The translations under genes and the position numbers were made by a program. 64,000 nt of DNA from Pseudomonas sp. Root71 (lineage in GTDB: Bacteria; Pseudomonadota; Gammaproteobacteria; Pseudomonadales; Pseudomonadaceae), in assembly GCF_001429045.1 (NCBI RefSeq), contig NZ_LMHY01000029.1:513869-577868 (forward strand), read 5' to 3'. Shown piece by piece: positions 57,685 to 64,000 of the stretch. Numbering within the stretch: the stretch's first letter is position 1; every line of letters starts with the position of its first letter. The notes below the pieces were generated by a model. The model was not told where the DNA came from and did not search any database. It saw only the letters and a program-made list of their open reading frames with translations.

Positions 57685-58227
57685 CTAAAGCGGAAGAACC
57701 AGCGGCAGCAGGCGCGCGGTATTGCGCGCATCCTCCAGCGCCCGGTGTTGCTGGCCGGTGAACTGCAGGCCGGCCAGTTGCAGGGCGCCGTTGAGCCCCA
57801 GCGGGCGTTCCAGGCGTCGGGCCTTGGCAAAGCGCTGTTTGAGGTTCATGTGCGGCACGTTGGCCAGCACGCTGGCGAGTCCTAGGCGCTGCCACTCCTG
57901 AAGCAGTTGTTTGCGATCGTAATCGCCCCAGCTGACCCAGCCTTCCAGTCGTGTGTGGTGATGGCCAAGCCAGCGCTCAAACGCCGGCCAGACTTCGCCC
58001 AGCGGTTGTGCGGCATCGATGTTGGCTTGGGTGATGTGCGTCAGCTCGCGGCAGAACGGCGTCAGTAACGGCCGTCGCAAAGGCCGGACGAAGCGCTGGA
58101 AGTGGTCCAGTTCACGTCCCTTGCGGTCCACCAGGGTGGCGCCGATTTCAATGATTTCCATATCTGTTACGGGCCATCCACCCTCATCGGTGGTGGCCTC
58201 CAGATCAATGACCAGCCAATGAGGCAT
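57685..58227 (-). CDS. DEDDh 3'-5' exonuclease (ERI1/KapD-like)
   Basis: 180 residues. Exo I DLEAT (Asp8, Glu10), Exo II in WGDYDRKQL, Exo III HRALEDARNTARL. This is the single-domain RNase-like group, not DnaQ of the polymerase. Substrate unknown; likely RNA 3' ends. Confidence 0.92.
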   Translation of the reverse strand: MPHWLVIDLEATTDEGGWPVTDMEIIEIGATLVDRKGRELDHFQRFVRPLRRPLLTPFCRELTHITQANIDAAQPLGEVWPAFERWLGHHHTRLEGWVSWGDYDRKQLLQEWQRLGLASVLANVPHMNLKQRFAKARRLERPLGLNGALQLAGLQFTGQQHRALEDARNTARLLPLVLPL

Positions 58228-58297
58228 TGCAGGGTTCCTGATATCCGCGTCCTGTAGGGTTTGAGCGTAGCCAAACCCGGCGGTTCCGCCTAGCGCC

Positions 58298-60259
58298 TTA
58301 TTCGACCTCCAACAGAATCTGCCGGTTTTTCACCTGATCCCCGACTTTGACCTGCAAGCGTTTGAGCACACCGTCGATGCCTGATTTCAATGGGTGCTCC
58401 ATTTTCATCGCCTCCAGTACCACCAGCAGTTGGCCCTTGGTCACTTTGCTGCCTTCGTTGACCAGAACGTCGACAATCGCCCCGTCCATCGGTGCCTTGA
58501 GGGTGCCGGAGCTGACACTGGCCTGGCCGGTAACCTGCGCCTGAGTGCGATCCACGAACTGCAGACTGCCCGGCCGGGTAAACAGCCAGAGGCGCCCGGC
58601 CTCCAGGCGATAAGCGTGGCGTTGGCGAACGCCTTCGATTTCCAGGCTGACCCAGCGTCCGTCGCTGTGGATGATCTTCAGTTCGAGGCTGCGCTCGGCG
58701 ACCTGAATGCACAACGGCTGGCCCGGGATCGCCTGCAACGCTACCGGCCAGTCCCGATCCTCAAGGCCGATGCGATAGTGCAGCGGCACGCTGGCGTTGT
58801 TGCGCCAACCGCCAAGCGGGGCCGGGTGAGCCTGTGCCGCCGCCTGATAGAACAGGGCGGCGGCGATGGCCAAGTGCTGCGCGTTTGGGGGCTCGGGATG
58901 CAGGCAGGCGTGGTCGGCGAAATGCTGCGCGATGAAACCGGTACTGAAATCTCCACCAGCGAACTGCGGGTGTTCCAGCAGGCTGGCAAGCAGGCGTTGA
59001 TTGCTTTGCAGCCCCAGCAGCACGCTGTCTTGTACCGCCCGCAGCAATTTGCGCCGGGCTTCTTCGCGGGTGGCACCGTGAGCGATGAGCTTGCCGAGCA
59101 TCGGGTCGTAGAAGGGACTGATGACCTGGCCTTCGATCAGTCCGTGGTCGATCCGCACACCGTCCTGCAATGCCGGCTCCCAGGCCACGACTCGCCCGGT
59201 TTGCGGCAAGAAGCCTTGGGCCGGGTCTTCGGCATACAGGCGCACTTCCATGGCGTGGCCTGTGAGTTGCACCTGTTCCTGGCGCAAGGGCAGCGGTTGC
59301 CCTTCGGCGATGTTCAGTTGCCAGGCCACCAGGTCCAGCCCGGTGATCAGTTCGGTCACCGGGTGCTCCACTTGCAGCCGGGTGTTCATCTCCAGGAAAT
59401 AGAACTGCCCACGCGCATCCAGCAAAAACTCCACGGTGCCCGCGCCCACGTACTTCACCGCTCGCCCGGCCTTGAGCGCCGCTTCGCCCATGGCCTGGCG
59501 CAGCTCAGCGGTCATCACCGGGCAGGGCGCCTCCTCAATGACTTTCTGATGCCGGCGCTGCACCGAGCAATCGCGCTCGCCGAGGTAAATCAAGTTGCCA
59601 TGCCGGTCACCGAACAACTGGATCTCGACGTGGCGGGGTTCGATGAGTGCCTGTTCGAGAATCAGTTCAGCGCTGCCAAAACCGTTCAAGGCTTCGGAGC
59701 GCGCGGTGCGAATCTGTTCCAGCAAGTCGCTGGCGTCGTGCACCAGGCGCATGCCGCGTCCACCGCCGCCGGCGCTGGCCTTGATCATCAAGGGATAGCC
59801 GATGCGCTCGGCTTCGCGGCTCAGGGTGGCGTCGTCCTGTTCGGCGCCTTGATAACCGTTGATGCAGGGCACACCGGCTTCGATCATGGCGATCTTCGAC
59901 AGGCGCTTGCTGCCCATCAGTTCGATGGCCTCGGGGCTGGGGCCGATGAAGGTGATGCCGGCATCCCTGCACGCGAGGGCAAACCCGGCGTTTTCCGAGA
60001 GGAAGCCGTAGCCCGGATGGATCGCATCCGCGCCTGTGCGCCGGGTTGCGTCGAGGATGGCCGGGATGTTCAGGTAAGACTGTTGCACCGGGGCCGGGCC
60101 GAGCTTGACCGCCTCGTCGGCCATCCGCACGTGCAGCGCATCGGCGTCGGCATCGCTGAACACGGCGACGGTGCGATAGCCCAGTGCCTGGGCCGTGCGC
60201 TGGATGCGGCAGGCGATTTCACCGCGGTTGGCGATGAGGATTTTTTTGAGTCCGGGCAT
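58298..60259 (-). CDS. atuF: Geranyl-CoA carboxylase biotin-containing alpha subunit AtuF
   Basis: 653 residues. Biotin carboxylase domain (KKILIANRGEIACRI, ASAGGGGRGMR, EMNTRLQVEHPVTE), carrier domain with biotin Lys619 (VLEAMKMEHP). Closely resembles LiuD of leucine breakdown; assigned to Atu by the gene order atuC-D-E-F. With AtuC it carboxylates cis-geranyl-CoA. 65 bases after atuE. Confidence 0.87.
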   Translation of the reverse strand: MPGLKKILIANRGEIACRIQRTAQALGYRTVAVFSDADADALHVRMADEAVKLGPAPVQQSYLNIPAILDATRRTGADAIHPGYGFLSENAGFALACRDAGITFIGPSPEAIELMGSKRLSKIAMIEAGVPCINGYQGAEQDDATLSREAERIGYPLMIKASAGGGGRGMRLVHDASDLLEQIRTARSEALNGFGSAELILEQALIEPRHVEIQLFGDRHGNLIYLGERDCSVQRRHQKVIEEAPCPVMTAELRQAMGEAALKAGRAVKYVGAGTVEFLLDARGQFYFLEMNTRLQVEHPVTELITGLDLVAWQLNIAEGQPLPLRQEQVQLTGHAMEVRLYAEDPAQGFLPQTGRVVAWEPALQDGVRIDHGLIEGQVISPFYDPMLGKLIAHGATREEARRKLLRAVQDSVLLGLQSNQRLLASLLEHPQFAGGDFSTGFIAQHFADHACLHPEPPNAQHLAIAAALFYQAAAQAHPAPLGGWRNNASVPLHYRIGLEDRDWPVALQAIPGQPLCIQVAERSLELKIIHSDGRWVSLEIEGVRQRHAYRLEAGRLWLFTRPGSLQFVDRTQAQVTGQASVSSGTLKAPMDGAIVDVLVNEGSKVTKGQLLVVLEAMKMEHPLKSGIDGVLKRLQVKVGDQVKNRQILLEVE

Positions 60260-60324
60260 GGTTAGGCTCTCTGAATTTTAGCGGTGTCTGGTCGGGCCTC
60301 ATCGTGAGCACGCTCGCGAAGCTT

Positions 60325-61122
60325 TTAAGAGGCCCACCCCGGTTTGCGTTTTTGCAAGAAGGCCATCGTTCCCTCGATGCCTTCGGCTCCGGTCACCGCT
60401 TCGCTGAACCATTCAGCCGCTTGATCAAGCGACTCATCCGACGGCTGTCCGGCACTGGCCAGCAAGAGTTTCTTGGTCACCGCATTCGCCCCCGGCGCGC
60501 AACACAACACATGGGCCAACACCTCGTCGAGCCGTTCGGCCAGTGCCTGCGGATCATGCTCGACAAAATGCACCAGCCCCATGCGCCGTGCCTGAGTACC
60601 ATCAAAACGTGCCGCCGTCAGGGCCAGGCGCCGGGTCTGGGTCAAGCCGATGCGTTGCACCACGAATGGCGCTATCTGCGCCGGCAGCAGGCCGAGGCTG
60701 GTTTCCGGCAGGCCGAATTGCGCCTGATGATCGGCCATGGCGATATCGCTGACACAGGCCAGGCCGAGACCGCCGCCGAGTACCGCGCCCTGCAGCACAG
60801 TAATCACCACTTGCGGTGCGTGTTGCACCTCCTGCAATAGCGCGCCGAACACCCGGTTCAGGTCCCGGTGCGCAGTTGGGCCTTGAGCGCGGGCATTGGC
60901 CATGTCCTTGAGGTCGCCGCCGGCACAGAAGTGCCCGCCGACGCCGCCGATCACCAGTGCGCGAACCCCGGGTTTATCGCGTACCGCGGCCAGCACCGAG
61001 CGTAACTCGGCGACCATCTGCAAGCTCATCGCATTGCGGCATTCCGGGCGGTTGAGGGTGATGTGCAACACGCCGTTGTGCAGTTCCAGCAGCAAAGTCT
61101 GGCAAACCGGCAGGTTGTTCAT
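60325..61122 (-). CDS. atuE: Isohexenylglutaconyl-CoA hydratase AtuE
   Basis: 265 residues, crotonase fold: HFCAGGDLKDM (oxyanion), LQGAVLGGGLGLACVSDIAMA, FGLPETSLGLLPAQIAPFV with the catalytic glutamate. Hydrates the carboxylated product of AtuC/F. ATG overlaps the atuD stop by four bases. Could be confused with LiuC; operon order decides. Confidence 0.87.
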   Translation of the reverse strand: MNNLPVCQTLLLELHNGVLHITLNRPECRNAMSLQMVAELRSVLAAVRDKPGVRALVIGGVGGHFCAGGDLKDMANARAQGPTAHRDLNRVFGALLQEVQHAPQVVITVLQGAVLGGGLGLACVSDIAMADHQAQFGLPETSLGLLPAQIAPFVVQRIGLTQTRRLALTAARFDGTQARRMGLVHFVEHDPQALAERLDEVLAHVLCCAPGANAVTKKLLLASAGQPSDESLDQAAEWFSEAVTGAEGIEGTMAFLQKRKPGWAS

Positions 61123-62276
61123 TTCTTTTTCCCCGGCAGAATGCCCATGAGTTTGCAGATGATCCCCAGCATGATTTCGTCGGCGCCGCCGCCGATCGAC
61201 ACCAGCCGTACATCGCGGTAAGCCCGGGCCACCGGGTTGTCCCACATGAAGCCCATGCCGCCCCAGTATTGCAGGCAACTGTCACTGACTTCGCGGCCCA
61301 GCCGCCCGGCCTTGAGCTTGGCCATGGAGGCCAGGCGCGTGACGTCCTGGCCTTTGATGTATTGCTCGGTAGCCTGATAGACCAGCGCTCGCAGGCATTC
61401 GATTTCGGTTTGCAGTTCCGCCAGGCGGAAGTGGATCACCTGATTGTCGATCAGCGCGTTGCCGAAGGTCTTGCGTTCCTTGCAGTATTCGATGGTGCTG
61501 TCGACGCAGTACTCCAGGCCCTTGATCATGTTGGCCGCGCCGAACAGGCGTTCCTCCTGGAATTGCAGCATCTGCATCATGAACCCCGCGCCTTCATGGC
61601 CGATGCGGTTGCGCTGCGGCACGCGCACGTTGTCGAAAAATACCTGGGCGGTTTCCGAGCTGCGCATGCCGAGCTTGTCCAGGTGCGAGCTCAAGCTGAT
61701 GCCCGGTGTGTTCATCGGCACCATGATCAGCGACTTGTTGATGTGCGGCTTGTCGTCCGAGGTGTTGGCCAGCAGGCAGATGAAGTCGGCGCTCGGCGAG
61801 TTGGTGATCCACATCTTGCTACCGTTGATCACGTAGTCGTCGCCGTCCTTGCGCGCGGTGGTTTTCAGCCCGGCCACATCGGAACCGGCGTCGACTTCGG
61901 AGACGCCGATGCAGCCGACCTGTTCGCCGCTGATGGCCGGGCGCAGGAATTGCTCGCGTAGCTCATCGGAACCGAACCGTGCCAGCGCTGGGGTGCACAT
62001 GTCGGTCTGCACGCCGATGGACATCGGAATGCCGCCGCAACGGATAGTGCCGAACTCTTCGGCGGCGACGATCGAATAGCTGTAGTCGAGCCCCATGCCG
62101 CCGAATTTTTCCGGTTTGGAAATGCCCAGCAAGCCGAGGTCGCCGGCCTTGCGAAAGATGTCGTGGATGGGGAAGCGCCCGGCCTTTTCCCACTCATCGA
62201 CGTGGGGGTTGATCTCGTGCTCGACGAACTGGCGCACGGTGCGGCGCAGTGCTTCGTGTTCCTGGGTGAAGATCAT
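61119..62276 (-). CDS. atuD: Citronellyl-CoA dehydrogenase AtuD
   Basis: 385 residues, the length of P. aeruginosa AtuD. Acyl-CoA dehydrogenase motifs: IGVSEVDAGSDVAGLKTTA, WITNSPSADF, CLQYWGGMGFMWDNPVARAYRD. It oxidises citronellyl-CoA to geranyl-CoA using FAD. Start at 62276 (MIFTQEHEAL). 25 bases after atuC. Confidence 0.88.
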   Translation of the reverse strand: MIFTQEHEALRRTVRQFVEHEINPHVDEWEKAGRFPIHDIFRKAGDLGLLGISKPEKFGGMGLDYSYSIVAAEEFGTIRCGGIPMSIGVQTDMCTPALARFGSDELREQFLRPAISGEQVGCIGVSEVDAGSDVAGLKTTARKDGDDYVINGSKMWITNSPSADFICLLANTSDDKPHINKSLIMVPMNTPGISLSSHLDKLGMRSSETAQVFFDNVRVPQRNRIGHEGAGFMMQMLQFQEERLFGAANMIKGLEYCVDSTIEYCKERKTFGNALIDNQVIHFRLAELQTEIECLRALVYQATEQYIKGQDVTRLASMAKLKAGRLGREVSDSCLQYWGGMGFMWDNPVARAYRDVRLVSIGGGADEIMLGIICKLMGILPGKKK

Positions 62277-62301
62277 TTTTATTGTTCTCCTGTTAGTCGG
62301 C

Positions 62302-63918
62302 TTAGAACCGCGCCACACCAAAGCTGTTGGTTTGCAGAGGCCGCACTTCGGCCTCGTGACAGATATCCAGCAGATAACCCAGCAAGGTCCGGGTATCGCG
62401 CGGGTCGATCAAACCGTCGTCCCACAGGTTGGCGCTGCCGTAGAGCGCCGTGGACTGGCTGTCGAGTTTCTGCGCGGTCACCTGTTCGAGCATGTCGAGC
62501 ATTTTCGGGTCGGGCACCAGGCCGTCCTTGGCCTGTTTGGCCTCGGTGACGATGCGCAGCACCTTGCCCGCTTGCGCGCCGCCCATCACGGCGGTGCGGC
62601 TGTTGGGCCAGGCGAAGATGAAGCGCGGGTCGAGGCCGCGTCCGCACATCGCATAGTTGCCCGCGCCGTAGGAACCACCGACGACGATGGTCAGCTTTGG
62701 CACCCGGGCGTTGGCCACCGCCTGAATCATCTTCGCACCGTGTTTGATCACGCCTTGCTGCTCCGATTCGGTGCCGACCATGAACCCGGTGGTGTTGTGG
62801 AAAAACAGCAGCGGTGTCTGGCTCTGGTCGCACAGCTGGATGAACTGCGCGGCCTTGCTCGCGCCTTTTGGCGTGATCGGGCCGTTGTTGCCGATGAAGC
62901 CACAGGCGCGGCCCTGAATTTTCAGATGACCGCACACAGTCTGCTGATCGAACTCGCCCTTGAATTCAAGAAAGTTCGAAGCGTCGGCGAGACGGGCGAT
63001 GATTTCGCGCACGTCGTAGGGTTTTTTCGAGTCATCCGGGATCAGGCCCAGCAACTCGTCGATGGGGTAGAGCGGCTCCTCCCAGCGACGTTCGGGGAGT
63101 GGGGGCAGTTGTTCGTTCCACGGCAGCAAGCTGACGATCTCGCGTACCTGGCGCACGCCGTCGGCGTCGTTTTCAGCCAGGTATTCGGCGGTGCCGGCGG
63201 TTTGTGCGTGCATCTCGGCACCGCCCAGTTCTTCATCGGTGGCGACTTCGCCGGTGGCGGCCTTGAGCAGTGGGGGACCTGCGAGAAACAGCTTGGCCTT
63301 GCCGCGTACCACCACCACGTAATCCGACAGCCCCGGCTGATAGGCGCCGCCCGCCGTGGCCGAGCCATGCACCACGGTGACTTGCGGCAAGCCCATGGCC
63401 GACATCCGCGCCTGATTGGCAAAGCTGCGCGCGCCTTCGACGAAAATCTCCGCCGCGTAATTGAGATTGGCGCCGCCACTTTCGGCGAGGGTGATCACCG
63501 GCAGTTTGTTTTCCATGGCGATCTGTTGCAGGCGCAGGGATTTCTTCAAGCCGCTGGGGGAGATGGTCCCGCCCCTGATCGCGCTGTTGTTGGCGACTAC
63601 CAACACACGTACACCGGATACATAGCCGATCCCGGCGATCAAGCCGCCACCGGCGCAGCTGCCGTCCTTGTCGTCATGCAGCTTGTAGCCGGCCAGGCTC
63701 GCCAGCTCAAGAAACGGCGCGCCGGGATCCAGCAGCAGATTGAGGCGCTCGCGAGGCAGCAACTGGCCGCGCTTTTCGAACTTCGGCCTGGCTTCGGCCG
63801 CCTTGTTCAGCAGGTTCTGTTCGAGCACGCGAACTTGCTCGATGGCGCTCAGCATCGCCGCACGGTTCTGGGCGAACGGCTCGCTATGGGGATCGAGTAA
63901 CGACTGAATCACCGGCAT
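62302..63918 (-). CDS. atuC: Geranyl-CoA carboxylase carboxyltransferase beta subunit AtuC
   Basis: 538 residues, same length as P. aeruginosa AtuC. Carboxyltransferase fold: GYKLHDDKDGSCAGGG, NNSAIRGGTISPSGLKK, HNTTGFMVGTESEQQG, GGSYGAGNYAMCGRG. Binds AtuF. Nearest alternative is LiuB; the order dehydrogenase-after-carboxylase and the SDR gene upstream favour AtuC. Confidence 0.9.
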   Translation of the reverse strand: MPVIQSLLDPHSEPFAQNRAAMLSAIEQVRVLEQNLLNKAAEARPKFEKRGQLLPRERLNLLLDPGAPFLELASLAGYKLHDDKDGSCAGGGLIAGIGYVSGVRVLVVANNSAIRGGTISPSGLKKSLRLQQIAMENKLPVITLAESGGANLNYAAEIFVEGARSFANQARMSAMGLPQVTVVHGSATAGGAYQPGLSDYVVVVRGKAKLFLAGPPLLKAATGEVATDEELGGAEMHAQTAGTAEYLAENDADGVRQVREIVSLLPWNEQLPPLPERRWEEPLYPIDELLGLIPDDSKKPYDVREIIARLADASNFLEFKGEFDQQTVCGHLKIQGRACGFIGNNGPITPKGASKAAQFIQLCDQSQTPLLFFHNTTGFMVGTESEQQGVIKHGAKMIQAVANARVPKLTIVVGGSYGAGNYAMCGRGLDPRFIFAWPNSRTAVMGGAQAGKVLRIVTEAKQAKDGLVPDPKMLDMLEQVTAQKLDSQSTALYGSANLWDDGLIDPRDTRTLLGYLLDICHEAEVRPLQTNSFGVARF

Positions 63919-63921
63919 GGG

Positions 63922-64000
63922 TTATTCCTTGTCCTTCAACACGTCTGGTATGTAGGCGCGGTGGAAACCGTTGTACGACTCGCTGTTGGTCGCCTTGTGG
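63922..64000 (-). CDS. atuB: C-terminal end of an upstream atu gene, probably AtuB (SDR)
   Basis: Only the last 25 codons are present (ends ...FHRAYIPDVLKDKE). The stop lies 3 bases before the atuC start, so it is in the same operon. AtuB is a short-chain dehydrogenase; the visible part is too short to prove it. Confidence 0.55.
   Translation of the reverse strand, partial: HKATNSESYNGFHRAYIPDVLKDKE

Noticed and set aside
58394..60265. 623-codon plus-strand open frame antisense to atuF
   Set aside because: Typical GC-rich shadow frame; the minus strand has a complete biotin carboxylase.
60303..60320. Short palindrome CGTGAGCACGCTCGCG between atuF and atuE
   Set aside because: It resembles the core of a type A REP but is too short and lacks the outer arm to be called.
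62095..63900. 601-codon plus-strand open frame antisense to atuC and atuD
   Set aside because: It spans two well-supported genes and their intergenic gap; composition-driven shadow.
1..64000. CRISPR arrays, tRNA/rRNA genes, intact insertion sequences, toxin-antitoxin pairs
   Set aside because: None visible on reading both strands; all direct-repeat clusters seen are promoter-scale or REP elements.

Overview
The window is chromosomal DNA of a Pseudomonas, almost certainly of the P. fluorescens group. Gene content and order repeatedly match blocks I recall from P. aeruginosa PAO1 (earP-efp-ohr-ohrR-oprI; type II DAHP synthase/spermidine-synthase-like/crotonase/deaD; tpm/htpX/alaA/msrB/gpx/ospR/sagS; rocS2/rocA2/dgt/yqjDE-like), but they are rearranged. 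The extragenic palindromes in the first 27 kb are of the P. fluorescens REP kind. I found no tRNA, rRNA, CRISPR array, prophage or intact insertion sequence.

Layout. 1-6.7 kb: oprI start, GNAT acetyltransferase, type I DAHP synthase, a PilZ/thioredoxin divergent pair, ketopantoate-reductase-like gene, 5'-nucleotidase, universal stress protein, cysB. 6.7-12 kb: a GreA/B-like gene, EF-P with its arginine rhamnosyltransferase EarP, a secreted esterase, and the ohr/ohrR organic peroxide module. 12-19.5 kb: two LysR regulators with divergent targets, a YcaQ-type DNA glycosylase, type II DAHP synthase, spermidine-synthase-like protein and a crotonase. 19.6-31.5 kb: deaD with a long structured leader, ygiD, tpm, htpX, alaA, then a redox-repair block (msrB, gpx-ospR, free-Met-sulfoxide reductase) interleaved with the hybrid kinase sagS. 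31.5-42.1 kb: signalling genes (HD-GYP protein, BvgS-like RocS2 kinase with RocA2, a stand-alone receiver), dgt and a yqjDE-like membrane operon.

42.4-48.6 kb: ammonium transporter, glutaredoxin-like protein, a small gene behind a LexA box, an RluA-type pseudouridine synthase, and molybdenum cofactor genes (mobA, moaB, moeA). 48.6-52.4 kb is the most accessory-looking part: an AT-rich leader followed by an IclR regulator, an esterase of the Alcaligenes 'esterase 713' type and an MFS transporter, with an IclR/KdgR-like palindrome just upstream of the regulator. 52.4-57.7 kb: a NarL-type two-component pair, a degenerate Hpt-like protein, cheV behind a near-consensus FliA promoter, MOSC protein and ppnP. 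57.7-64 kb: DEDDh exonuclease and the atuB-C-D-E-F part of the acyclic terpene (citronellol/geraniol) utilisation operon, which runs off the right end.

Main themes are thiol/peroxide defence (two OhrR-family repressors, Ohr, Gpx, MsrB, fRMsr), two-component and c-di-GMP-linked signalling, and peripheral catabolism. Nothing here is convincingly a wholly new defence or mobile system. The best leads are the IclR-esterase-MFS cassette, the LexA-boxed small gene, the HD-GYP protein with a split catalytic domain, the repeats in front of rocA2, and the Hpt-like protein without a phospho-acceptor histidine beside cheV.
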